NCBI GenBank assembly: GCA_017306865.1
Contig: JAFKHH010000015.1
Span: 1 to 64,000 of the forward strand
Length of the DNA: 64,000 bases
Source of the DNA: Filimonas sp.
GTDB taxonomy: Bacteria; Bacteroidota; Bacteroidia; Chitinophagales; Chitinophagaceae
Direction of reading: 5' to 3'
Of this stretch, positions 53,036-61,466 are shown piece after piece; position 1 is the stretch's first letter, and every line of letters starts with the position of its first letter. The notes beneath the pieces were generated by a model. The model was not told the DNA's origin. It did no database searches and worked only from the letters and a program-made list of their open reading frames with translations. Position numbers and translations under genes: made by a program.

Positions 53036-54160
53036 TCATTTAGCTTCGAGTAAATAAAATCCGCCTTCGGTAATAATTTTTTCGCCTGCATCCAGTCCGG
53101 ATGCTATTACAACCTGTTCGCCGGATGCACCAGTCGTCACCACCTTTCTGCGTACATAAGCGCCCGGTGCTGTTTGTACAAATACAAACCCCGCATCGTT
53201 GGCTTGCATGACTGCGCGGGAAGGAATAAGCACAGAAGGCACGGCTGCGTTGGTGAAATTGACAGTCACATACATGCCCGGTTTCAATGCGCGGTCATGG
53301 TTATCTACTTCTATCAGTACTTCCACACTGCGTGTGCTTTCGTCCACAATGTCATTGATATGATAAACGGAGCCTTTCAAAAGTTTGCCCGGCAGGGCAG
53401 CGGCTTCTATGCTACAGTTACCGGCAATATGTATATGGCGAATGTCTTTCTCTTTTACCTGTCCTACAATCCATATCCTGGAGAGGTTGGCAACGGTTGC
53501 AACGCTGGTCGCATCATCTTTAATGAACTGGCCTAGGATCACTTTGTTTTCAATAACCTGTCCGCTAATGGGGGCGCGCACTACAAGCGGCTGGCCTAAG
53601 GATAATTTGGTAGGGTCAGCTTTGAATATGCGTATGCCTGCCAGGGCATTTTCATATTCTTTCTTTTCTACATCATACGCCGTCTGCGCCTCTTCAAGAT
53701 CTTTCTGTGTACCCACGCCATGTGCTACCAGGTCTTGTTGCCGTTGGTAATTGCGCTGCGCCTGCTCCAGTTGCGATTTTTCCTGGAAGAATATTTTTTG
53801 TGCTGCTATAAAGTCGGGCGAGCTGATTTCGAACAGCGGTGTTTCCGGTGTGGTGCTCATGCCCAGGCTCAGGTAAGCGCGCGTTACGCGTCCTTTGAAC
53901 GGCGGCGCTATCTCTGCATACTGTGTAGGTATAGCTCGCACAGTACCGGCAGTAAACAGTTGTTGCTGGTAAGACGTCTCTTGTACTGTGGCAGCTTTTA
54001 TTTTATCTGCCAAAGGAGAGCCTGCACTGATGACTATTGTATCATGGTGCATAGTATAGTCCGTAGTAGCTGTGGTAGCCGTCTTGTTGTTACATGCAGC
54101 AGACAGCAGTATGCATAAGATACCTGCGGAATAAAATGCAGTCGTTTTAGTTATAACCAT
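53036..54160 (-). CDS. RND periplasmic adaptor lipoprotein, CusB/CzcB type
   Basis: A longer frame exists, but the ATG at 54160 starts a proper lipoprotein signal (GILCILLSAAC), giving 374 residues. The membrane-fusion fold follows: a lipoyl-like half (IAPPFKGRVTRAYLSLGM), a helical hairpin (QLEQAQRNYQRQQDLVAHGV), the second half (VRAPISGQVIENKVILGQFI) and beta-barrel (LKPGMYVTVNF). It links the pump to TolC. Its start overlaps the end of mgtA by 10 bases, so the metal pump and mgtA are in one transcript. Confidence 0.93.
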   Translation of the reverse strand: MVITKTTAFYSAGILCILLSAACNNKTATTATTDYTMHHDTIVISAGSPLADKIKAATVQETSYQQQLFTAGTVRAIPTQYAEIAPPFKGRVTRAYLSLGMSTTPETPLFEISSPDFIAAQKIFFQEKSQLEQAQRNYQRQQDLVAHGVGTQKDLEEAQTAYDVEKKEYENALAGIRIFKADPTKLSLGQPLVVRAPISGQVIENKVILGQFIKDDATSVATVANLSRIWIVGQVKEKDIRHIHIAGNCSIEAAALPGKLLKGSVYHINDIVDESTRSVEVLIEVDNHDRALKPGMYVTVNFTNAAVPSVLIPSRAVMQANDAGFVFVQTAPGAYVRRKVVTTGASGEQVVIASGLDAGEKIITEGGFYLLEAK

Positions 54161-56859
54161 TGGTTGAATTTTTTGATGAACCATGTTTTGATAATTTGGG
54201 TGAGTATGCAATAGCCGGTAAGTATGCCGGTGAGCCATACGAAATAGCTGATAGGTAATGGCTGCAACTGTAGTGCGCCTGCAAAAGGTGAGAACGGAAG
54301 CAGTATGCCTATAAGCATAATAAGCGAGGTGAGCGCAATGACCGGTGCAGTAGCCCAGCTTTGTATAAAAGGGATCTTGCGCGTGCGGATCATGTGTACG
54401 ATCAGTGTTTGAGAAAGCAGACCTTCTATAAACCAGCCACTCTGGAACAGCGATTGATGTGCGGGCGTATTGGCTTTGAAAAACCAATACATAACACCGA
54501 ACGTGATGTAGTCAAACACAGAGCTGATAGGCCCGATGAAGAGCATAAAACGCTGTATGCCGGATGCATCCCATTTCTTCGGCTTCAGCAGGAAGTCTTC
54601 GTCCATTTTATCCCAGGGAATAGATACCTGTGAAATATCGTATAGCAGGTTTTGCACCAGCAGTTGCACCGGCAGCATAGGCAGGAAGGGGAGGAAAGCA
54701 CTTGCGCCCAGCATGCTGAACATATTGCCGAAGTTGCTGCTCGCAGTCATCTTTATATACTTAATGATATTGCCAAATGTGCGCCTGCCATAGATCACGC
54801 CTTTGCGTAACACCATCAGGTCTTTTTCCAGCAGTATGATGTCTGCGCTTTCTTTGGCAATGTCCACCGCAGTGTCTACGCTAATGCCTACATCCGCATC
54901 GCGCAGCGCTGCCGCATCGTTAATGCCATCGCCCATAAAGCCTACGGTATGCCCTTTGGCCTGCAATATTTTTACAATACGTGCCTTTTGCAGCGGGCTT
55001 AGTTTAGCCAGTACTGATACATCATCTATTACATTCACAACCTGTTCATCACTCATCTGCTCCAGTTCGCCACCCAGCAATACCCTGTTAAAAGGAATGC
55101 CTACTTCCCTGCATATTTTTTTAGTAACAATTTCGTTATCGCCTGTCAACACCTTTACGCTAATGCCCAGTTTTTGTAACGCTTCTATAGATGCCTTAGC
55201 AGAAGGCTTGGCAGGATCTAAAAAACCGATAAAACCAGTCAGCACCATGTCGCATTCATCTTCTACAGAGTAGGTGAGTGCCCTGTCGTCAAACTCTTTA
55301 ATGGCTACCAGCAGCACACGAAGGCCTTCTTCATTCAGTCGTTTGGATGTTTCCAGTACTTTGCGCCGCATTGTTTCATCCATAGGTATAATCGCATCCG
55401 TTTCTATATGCAGGCGCTTATCATCACCCGGATCAAACGCATAGCTGCACAGCTCCAGCATTTCCTCTACAGCGCCCTTGCAGATCAGTAAGTGTTTGCC
55501 GTTGCGCTGTTGCAGTACCACAGACATACGCCGTCTTTGAAAATCGAATGGGATCTCATCTACTTTCAGAAAATGTTCTTCTACTTTTAAATAGTCGTGT
55601 AGCTCTACGTGTTCCAGTATTGCAATGTCGAGCAGGCTCTTTAGTCCTGTCTGGTGGTAACTGTTCAGGTAAGCCCATTTCAGCACCTCGTCATCATCGT
55701 CACCAAAAATGTTCAGGTGTCTTTCCAGTACTATTTTATCCAGTGTTAGGGTGCCTGTTTTATCTGTACAAAACACATCCATCGCACCTATATTCTGTAT
55801 CGCATTCAGCCGTTTTACAATTACCTTACGTTTGCTCATGCTTACAGCGCCCTTTGCTAAATTGGCGGTAACGATCATAGGCAGCATTTCCGGTGTAAGG
55901 CCTACCGCAACAGCTATGGCGAATAACAATGCCTCCATCCAGTTGCCTTTTACACAACCATTGATCACGAAGATCAGCGGCACCATTACCAGCATAAAGC
56001 GGATAAGCAGGTAGCTGACTTTGTTTACGCCTTTGTCAAAACTAGTCTCAGCACGTTTGCCGATGATAGACCTGCTTAGTGAACCGAAATACGTTTGGTT
56101 ACCTGTAGTTACCACCATTGCAGATGCTGCACCGCTTACTACATTCGTTCCCATAAAGCAGATGTTATCCAGCTCCAGCGGGGAACGTGTATCTGCATCG
56201 CGAATAACAAGGCTTCTTTTTTCAACAGGCAATGATTCACCTGTAAGCATGGCCTGGCTTATAAAAAGGTCTTTTGATTGCAGTATGCGCGCATCGGCAG
56301 GTATCATATCGCCCGCTGAAAGAAAAATAATATCACCCGGTACAATCTCTTTTATGTCTACTTCCTGCTTGCCTTCGTTTTTTCGCTGCACCGTTACCGT
56401 TGTCTTCACCATGCTTTTCAGTTGCTCTGCAGCCTTGTTGCTCCGGTACTCCTGGAAGAAACGCAGCAGCGAGCTAACCAACACCATAATGGCAACCATG
56501 ATAACGGTTTTGTAGTCTTCACTTCCTTTCTCCGACATCCACACATCCATGATCAGTGATATGATGGCAATAATGACCAGGATGCCGATAAACGGATTGA
56601 TAAACGCCTGTAGTAATTGCTTAACCCAGGAAGGCGCCTTCTCGTGCTGCACTTCGTTTAGGCCAAACTGTTTTATTTTTTCTGTTACCTGTATTTCTGA
56701 CAAACCTTCTATATGACTGTCATACATCTGTAGAAAGTGGCTTTGATCACTACGGCTGGCGGTGGTTAGTTTTACCGCAGCTTCATCATTCAACCCACTT
56801 CCATTACCAGAGAAGGAAAGGCGGCTCCTGATATTTTCTTTAACTGAAGTCAGCATCAT
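54151..56859 (-). CDS. mgtA: Magnesium-translocating P-type ATPase
   Basis: The protein has 902 residues, the usual length for MgtA/MgtB, with ATG at 56859. The actuator domain has LTGES (residues 205-209). The phosphorylated Asp366 lies in CTDKTGTLT. The membrane-4 motif LTPEMLPMIV and hinge GDGINDAAALRDADVGISVD are present. The P3B subgroup is supported by the final membrane part (QLLVQNLLYDISQVSIPWDK). It imports Mg2+ under limitation. It overlaps by 4 bases with the small membrane gene before it and by 10 with the adaptor after it. Confidence 0.95.
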   Translation of the reverse strand: MMLTSVKENIRSRLSFSGNGSGLNDEAAVKLTTASRSDQSHFLQMYDSHIEGLSEIQVTEKIKQFGLNEVQHEKAPSWVKQLLQAFINPFIGILVIIAIISLIMDVWMSEKGSEDYKTVIMVAIMVLVSSLLRFFQEYRSNKAAEQLKSMVKTTVTVQRKNEGKQEVDIKEIVPGDIIFLSAGDMIPADARILQSKDLFISQAMLTGESLPVEKRSLVIRDADTRSPLELDNICFMGTNVVSGAASAMVVTTGNQTYFGSLSRSIIGKRAETSFDKGVNKVSYLLIRFMLVMVPLIFVINGCVKGNWMEALLFAIAVAVGLTPEMLPMIVTANLAKGAVSMSKRKVIVKRLNAIQNIGAMDVFCTDKTGTLTLDKIVLERHLNIFGDDDDEVLKWAYLNSYHQTGLKSLLDIAILEHVELHDYLKVEEHFLKVDEIPFDFQRRRMSVVLQQRNGKHLLICKGAVEEMLELCSYAFDPGDDKRLHIETDAIIPMDETMRRKVLETSKRLNEEGLRVLLVAIKEFDDRALTYSVEDECDMVLTGFIGFLDPAKPSAKASIEALQKLGISVKVLTGDNEIVTKKICREVGIPFNRVLLGGELEQMSDEQVVNVIDDVSVLAKLSPLQKARIVKILQAKGHTVGFMGDGINDAAALRDADVGISVDTAVDIAKESADIILLEKDLMVLRKGVIYGRRTFGNIIKYIKMTASSNFGNMFSMLGASAFLPFLPMLPVQLLVQNLLYDISQVSIPWDKMDEDFLLKPKKWDASGIQRFMLFIGPISSVFDYITFGVMYWFFKANTPAHQSLFQSGWFIEGLLSQTLIVHMIRTRKIPFIQSWATAPVIALTSLIMLIGILLPFSPFAGALQLQPLPISYFVWLTGILTGYCILTQIIKTWFIKKFNQWL

Positions 56860-57044
56860 TTTTTCTTTTTAGATTTCCCTGTTATTATTCGTACCAGTAG
56901 CAGAAAACAGATGGCAGACATGCCTATGATGGTGTAGCGCAATGCCGGTATTACATTGGCAGGGTGACGGTACCATACAGTATTTATGTCTATCATGTAA
57001 ACAGCTACAGCTATTATTAATGTGGTATTTAGCCAGCGATTCAT
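56856..57044 (-). CDS. Small two-helix membrane protein in the mgt operon
   Basis: The protein has 62 residues and an ATG start. Two hydrophobic helices (LNTTLIIAVAVYMI and YTIIGMSAICFLLLVRII) are followed by a basic tail (KSKKKK). Its stop overlaps the mgtA start (ATGA), and it lies 1 base after mgtC, so translation is coupled. The place between mgtC and mgtA suggests a small regulator or stabiliser of the transporter, in the way MgtR/MgtS act in enterics, though no sequence kinship is claimed. Confidence 0.7.
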   Translation of the reverse strand: MNRWLNTTLIIAVAVYMIDINTVWYRHPANVIPALRYTIIGMSAICFLLLVRIITGKSKKKK

Positions 57045-57045
57045 A

Positions 57046-57771
57046 TTATATATCTGTTTGTTGCCCCGCTACCATCCAGCTTACTTTTACTACATGCTGT
57101 TCTATGGTAAAGCGTCCGGCAATACGTTCCATTAAATTGTCTTGTAGTGATTCGCTCCTGATCTCTGCGGTAATGATGGCGAGTGAAGGATTGCCATTGT
57201 CGCTGCTGGACAATGAACGTAACAGCAAACTATTGTCGTTGCCCACATATTGTATCATCAATACGCGCAAATGATTTTCCACTTCCTGTTTGCATTTGAT
57301 CGTAAGCTGGTAATCTGTCTGTTCCTGCGGCATGTGCAGGAATGATTGTTTGCTGAGTTTCCAGCCAAGTGGTCGTAATAAAAGATGCGCGAGTATGACA
57401 ATAGATGCTACAATGGTTGCCTCAGGTATCAAGCCCAGGCCAGCCAACGATCCTACAGCAGCAGAGCACCAGATAGTGGCCGCCGTGTTCAGTCCCTGCA
57501 CATTCATACCATCTTTCATAATTACACCCGCACCAAGAAAACCGATGCCGCTAATGATATAGGAAGCAACGCGACCGGTAGCGTCTACGCCCAGGTCGAC
57601 TGATAATAAGATGAAGGCTGCTGAGCCTAATGCAACCAATGTATTTGTGCGCAGTCCAGCGCTCTTTTGCCGCCACTGGCGCTCTACGCCTATGGCTATG
57701 CCTAGTATAGCAGCAAGCAGTAACCTTGTTGCAAATACCTGGATGGGCAGCACGTTTGAAAGGTTCAACAT
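57046..57771 (-). CDS. mgtC: MgtC/SapB family protein
   Basis: The protein has 241 residues and an ATG start. The N-terminal membrane domain has RLLLAAILGIAIGVERQWRQ, SAGLRTNTLVALGSAAFILL, RVASYIISGIGFLGAGVIMK and GLNTAATIWCSAAVGSLAGL, the classic MgtC/SapB motifs. A C-terminal soluble domain (about 150-241) is ACT-like. In enterics MgtC inhibits the F-type ATP synthase at low Mg2+; here the operon link with mgtA supports a Mg2+ role. It is the first gene of the operon and is preceded by a hairpin at 57776-57812. Confidence 0.92.
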   Translation of the reverse strand: MLNLSNVLPIQVFATRLLLAAILGIAIGVERQWRQKSAGLRTNTLVALGSAAFILLSVDLGVDATGRVASYIISGIGFLGAGVIMKDGMNVQGLNTAATIWCSAAVGSLAGLGLIPEATIVASIVILAHLLLRPLGWKLSKQSFLHMPQEQTDYQLTIKCKQEVENHLRVLMIQYVGNDNSLLLRSLSSSDNGNPSLAIITAEIRSESLQDNLMERIAGRFTIEQHVVKVSWMVAGQQTDI

Positions 57772-57775
57772 GATA

Positions 57776-57812
57776 CTTTGGTTTTAATACTCCTGGCAGA
57801 GTACAACCAAAG
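57776..57812 (-). promoter_or_regulatory. Leader hairpin touching the mgtC start
   Basis: In the RNA, CUUUGGUU pairs with AACCAAAG, and inside it GUACUC pairs with GAGUAU over a UGCCAG loop, with a small UAA bulge. The stem ends four bases before the AUG, so it would cover the ribosome landing zone. Confidence 0.5.
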
Positions 57813-57895
57813 TCATTCTCTAGCGGGAGTAGTTAAGAAATGAACTGTCTGACGGAGGATGTGTATCCATACAATACCTGTTTATTATTGTGCTG

Positions 57896-57934
57896 CAAAT
57901 GTAAAATGGCCTCGTGAGAGAGGCCATTAGAGAA
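57896..57934 (-). promoter_or_regulatory. Hairpin and TACATTTG element upstream of mgtC
   Basis: AATGGCCTC pairs with GAGGCCATT (57905-57934 region, 9 pairs) and is followed on the minus strand by TTTTACATTTG. TACATTTG (57896-57903) fits a -7 box; the hairpin could be a terminator for upstream transcripts. No -33 TTG is seen at the right distance. Confidence 0.35.
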
Positions 57935-58119
57935 CATATAGAATGTTGTTAGAAAATTATTAGAATGGGTATTGAGTTGCCGGCTATCGGGCCTTGCGCA
58001 TCACTGTTGCGACGCTCCGTTCATCGTTCTGATTACTATTGAGCAAAGAATTATAAGTAGTCGTTGATGCATTTCCTGTCCGATGCGTCATTTGATTTTA
58101 TGTCTTTTGCTAATAGGTT

Positions 58120-58635
58120 GCATACCTACGCCCAATATCATTAAGTTAACCACAAGGCTCACAATGATAACACAAAGGGCACAAGGGCTTCCCATTGTGC
58201 CCCTTGTGAAATAGCCTTGCGCTCTTTGTGGTTAGCTTCTTAACTTAATGACATAGCCCAGCGGGACGTCAGATTGGTTGTTTAATTATTCATGCAAGCA
58301 ATTTCGCTAGCGCAGGCCTCCCGGCCTGTGCTGTATTGTTATTAAACCATACCTACATAAAAGTTTTACAAAAAATAAGCGTAGCGATACACAAATATTA
58401 GTAACAAGTAGACACAGGCCGGGAGGCCTGCGCCAGTAAAGGGTCGCAAAGCGGCCTCTCTATGTGATCTATGCGCTCTTTATACCAACAAACTTTGCTA
58501 TTAATCAGCAAGAAAATAAAAACTATGTGCCTTTGTACCTATGCTTACTATGTGTTTAAAAATATTCGCTTCGGTCGCTAATATTCTTTCTCGCTTAACT
58601 TAATGACATTGGGCTTCTGCGTGTCGTAGGTATGC
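58120..58635. repeat. Inverted-repeat element E1
   Basis: GCATACCTACG (58120-58130) and CGTAGGTATGC (58625-58635) are perfect outer complements. Inside them CCCAATATCATTAAGTTA (58131) and TAACTTAATGACATTGGG (58596-58613) pair with one mismatch. A third, inner end, TTAACTTAATGACATAGCCC, is at 58240-58259 and makes a smaller foldback of about 130 bases. No protein is encoded. Confidence 0.6.
58442..58611 (+). repeat. 170-base dispersed repeat, copy 1
   Basis: It shares nearly all bases with 61144-61313 (start GGTCGCAAAGCGGCCTC, end TTAACTTAATGACATTG) with a handful of substitutions and equal length. It has no coding frame. Confidence 0.8.
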
Positions 58636-58670
58636 AACATATTGTTTGCTTTAATAAAAATAGTGACCAT

Positions 58671-60041
58671 TTATAAATGCGGAAATGCCACGGTAAAAGT
58701 TGTGCCGCTTCCTTCCTGCGAGGTTACGTTGATTGTTCCTTTGTGTAGCTCTATAATACGGCGCGTGAGCGATAGTCCAATGCCATTGCCATCCGCAATC
58801 GTTTTATTGCTGCCACGGTAGAAAGGGGTGAAGATATGTTGTAGTTCCTCCTGTGCAATTCCGGCACCACGATCGGCAAAACCAATCGTGATGGTTGTGT
58901 CGTTATACGAGATCGTTACTGTACTGGTTTTGTCTGAAGAAAATTTACAGCCGTTCTCCATAAGGTTGATGAATGCTACTTTTAATAAATACTCATTGCC
59001 ATGAACTGAGATGAAATGATCATGGTCAAATTCCTGTGCAAAAAGAATGTCTATCTTATATAACGGCTGATTGTGCAGTACCTCCATTCGTGCATCCAGC
59101 AATAGCTCATCCAGCCGGATATTTTTAAACGCAATTTCTGACTGGTCATAATTGGCTTTTGCAAAATTGAGCAGGCTATTAGACAACCGTATCAGCTTTT
59201 GTGTGTCTGCAATAGCATGTATCAATGCCTGTTTATATTCCTCCGCATTTCTTTCCCGCGAGGTAACCAATTGCATTTCTGTAGACATGGCTGTTAGCGG
59301 GGTACGTAGCTCATGCGAAATATTAGATACAAATTGTTTTTGCGCATCGAAGGAGTGTTCCAACCTGTCCAGCATCTCATTAAAGGTAATAGCGAGCGCC
59401 GCTATCTCATCCTTTTTATTACCCTCATCCACTCTCAGGTCAAGATTTGTTGCGGTTATTTTCTTCATCTTGTTCAGTAACGTGGTTACCGGCTGTAAAG
59501 ATTTCTTTGCGAGGAACAAACCTGCAAAAAAAGTAATAATAATAGCAATCGCCAATGCAATAAAGATAGTGCTGCGCAGGTCGGCCAATTTTTTCAGCCC
59601 ATATTCATCTATCGCTGCCGCGGTAATCACATAGTGTTTGCCATCATGTTCATAATAGAAACCAATCACCTGTACCATGCCGGGCAGGTAGAAATCTATT
59701 TCTTTATTCGACACAATGGTGTCGATCATCTGCTTTGTCTCCTTCACCCTGTCTATATTCACCGCATCATGGTAAAGCAGGTTAAAAGCCGTATCATAAA
59801 TGGCCACCTCTTCCTGGAACAAAGCATTGGGCGAGTTTTTATAGATAAGCTGTAACACCTGCGGTGACACTTTTGTATCCAGCAGCAGGTTGGCTTTTGA
59901 TGCAGCCTGTTGTTTCAATCTTTTAAAATATTCTTCCTCCCGGTTTTCAGAACTGGTAAAGTACACCGTCATTGCAAAGGTGACCAGCAGCGCAGCTACC
60001 AAAGCTGTGAACAATAAAGTAAGCTTTGTTCTTATCTGCAT
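58671..60041 (-). CDS. HAMP-containing sensor histidine kinase, CusS-like
   Basis: The protein has 456 residues and an ATG start. A membrane segment at residues 9-28, a periplasmic loop to about 155 and a second membrane segment (IFIALAIAIIITFFAGLFLA) lead to HAMP (about 180-235). HisKA follows with phospho-His in FVSNISHELRTPLTAMSTEM, then N box (FINLMENGCKFS), G1 (GFADRGAGIAQEEL) and G2 (GNGIGLSLTRRIIELHKG). It lies 3 bases after its response regulator. The closeness to the metal RND operon suggests it senses a metal ion in the periplasm. Confidence 0.93.
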   Translation of the reverse strand: MQIRTKLTLLFTALVAALLVTFAMTVYFTSSENREEEYFKRLKQQAASKANLLLDTKVSPQVLQLIYKNSPNALFQEEVAIYDTAFNLLYHDAVNIDRVKETKQMIDTIVSNKEIDFYLPGMVQVIGFYYEHDGKHYVITAAAIDEYGLKKLADLRSTIFIALAIAIIITFFAGLFLAKKSLQPVTTLLNKMKKITATNLDLRVDEGNKKDEIAALAITFNEMLDRLEHSFDAQKQFVSNISHELRTPLTAMSTEMQLVTSRERNAEEYKQALIHAIADTQKLIRLSNSLLNFAKANYDQSEIAFKNIRLDELLLDARMEVLHNQPLYKIDILFAQEFDHDHFISVHGNEYLLKVAFINLMENGCKFSSDKTSTVTISYNDTTITIGFADRGAGIAQEELQHIFTPFYRGSNKTIADGNGIGLSLTRRIIELHKGTINVTSQEGSGTTFTVAFPHL

Positions 60042-60044
60042 AAT

Positions 60045-60722
60045 TTACTCTTGTTTGAAAATGAAGCCCAGCCCGGGTTTGGTATGAATGAGTTTTGTAG
60101 TAAAATCTTTATCTACCTTCTTACGCAGGTAATTGATATATACATCAATAAAATTGGTGCCCGTGTCAAAAGTTGTTTCCCATACATTCTCTGCTATTTC
60201 CGCGCGGGAAAGTACGCGTTCCGGGTTTTGCAACATGTATTGCAACAGCTTCAGCTCTTTAGGTGTCAGCGATAGTTCCCGTCCTTCACGCTTCACTATC
60301 TTGGTATGCAGGTTCAGTTCCAGTCCACCATACTTCAGCAGGAAAGCCTGTGGCTGTGCTTGTGCAGTATTGCGTTTTAATAAAGCACGTATTCTCACCA
60401 GCAGTTCCCTGAAGTCAAATGGTTTTACTAAGTAATCATCCGCGCCTGCATCAAAACCTTCCACCTTGTCATCTGTTGTGCCGAGGGCTGTCAGCATAAT
60501 AACAGGCAAGTGCGGTTTTTTTTCTTTGATCTCTTTACAAACATCAATGCCGTTTGTCTTCGGCAATATAATATCTGTAATGACGAGTTCTATATCATCG
60601 TTAAAAGCGAGCCGCAGGCCAGTCTGCCCGTCATAGGCTACCATTGCCTGGTACCCATGTTCCTCCAGCCCCATCTTTACCAGTGAAGCAATACGCTCGT
60701 CATCTTCAATAATTAAGATCAT
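60045..60722 (-). CDS. OmpR-family response regulator, CusR-like
   Basis: The 225-residue form starts at the ATG at 60722; a longer frame with TTG at 60758 begins upstream of the candidate promoter and is unlikely. The receiver has LIIEDDERIASLVKMGLEEH, phospho-Asp in LVITDIILPKTNG and VIMLTALGTTDDK, with Lys in YLVKPFDF. The winged helix has LSLTPKELKLLQYMLQNPER and NFIDVYINYLRKKVDK. With the kinase behind it, it probably activates the metal pump and mgt operon; direct binding sites were not found. Confidence 0.93.
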   Translation of the reverse strand: MILIIEDDERIASLVKMGLEEHGYQAMVAYDGQTGLRLAFNDDIELVITDIILPKTNGIDVCKEIKEKKPHLPVIMLTALGTTDDKVEGFDAGADDYLVKPFDFRELLVRIRALLKRNTAQAQPQAFLLKYGGLELNLHTKIVKREGRELSLTPKELKLLQYMLQNPERVLSRAEIAENVWETTFDTGTNFIDVYINYLRKKVDKDFTTKLIHTKPGLGFIFKQE

Positions 60723-60726
60723 AGTG

Positions 60727-60758
60727 CAAAGGTATTGCCTGAAGGAAATAAGCAACAA
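60727..60758 (-). promoter_or_regulatory. Candidate promoter of the two-component pair (leaderless)
   Basis: On the minus strand TTG (60753-60755), an 18-base spacer and TACCTTTG (60727-60734) fit the Bacteroidota -33/-7 pattern. The -7 box ends four bases before the ATG at 60722, so the transcript would start at or next to the start codon. Confidence 0.5.
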
Positions 60759-60819
60759 AAAACTATTACAACTCTCATCCTGGTCTCTGACCTACTGTGT
60801 ACCCACATTTTTTTCGCCC

Positions 60820-60841
60820 TGGTTCGTGTCCCCACGAACCA
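60820..60841. repeat. GGTTCGTG palindrome, copy 3
   Basis: TGGTTCGTG and CACGAACCA flank TCCC. The same palindrome occurs at 48014, 48155 and 61386 with changes only in the centre. Confidence 0.65.
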
Positions 60842-61042
60842 GTTACCAACCGGAAATAAAATAGAGCCGGAGGCTCGTCAGAACGGTAGTATATAGCCAT
60901 TTAATTCAACAGAGCTCCGGAGGAGCGACAGCATAGGCCGCATACCTACGGCATGCCGAAGCCTGTGTATTTGGGAAGCTACCAATATCTGATCCTTACA
61001 GGATCATAGCCCGATTCTATAAAAAACGTTGTATTTGAAATA

Positions 61043-61327
61043 CTGATCCCATAGGGCAATGTCATTAAGTTGAGGGAATTCCATTGATCGGGTTTCATTC
61101 GCTGGTAACTCAAATATCGCAAAGACCGCAGAGAATACGCAGAGGTCGCAAAGCGGCCTCTCTATGTGATCTATGCACTCTTTGTACAAACAAGCTTTGC
61201 TATTAATCAGCAAGACAATAAAAACTATGTGCCTTTGTACCTATGCCTACTATGTGTTTAAGAATATTCGCTTCGGTCGCTAATATTCTTTCTCGCTTAA
61301 CTTAATGACATTGCCCATAGGGATCAG
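61043..61327. repeat. MITE-like element E2 with 29-base terminal inverted repeats
   Basis: The ends, starting CTGATCCCATAGGGCAATG at 61043 and its complement ending at 61327, pair over 29 bases with three central mismatches. The 285-base element carries the 170-base repeat as its right half. It encodes no transposase. Confidence 0.65.
61144..61313 (+). repeat. 170-base dispersed repeat, copy 2
   Basis: See copy 1 at 58442-58611. Here the right end coincides with the right inverted repeat of element E2. Confidence 0.8.
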
Positions 61328-61385
61328 ATATGGGTAGCATATATTTCAAAAGCCCTGGTGCGCGTCTTCACGCGCCGGTTGGTAG

Positions 61386-61408
61386 CTGGTTCGTGGGGAC
61401 ACGAACCA
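61386..61408. repeat. GGTTCGTG palindrome, copy 4
   Basis: CTGGTTCGTGGGGACACGAACCAG-type palindrome, preceded by a GCGCGTCTTCACGCGCC palindrome (61360-61376), the same pairing of two palindromes as at 48126-48176. Confidence 0.65.
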
Positions 61409-61466
61409 GGGCGAAGACAGAGTCGACAGGCCACTGCGTCCCAGTCGGGAGACTGGGACGATTATA

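Noticed and set aside
53036-54487. Longer start for the RND adaptor at 54487
   Set aside because: It would overlap mgtA by more than 300 bases and hide the lipoprotein signal that starts at 54160.
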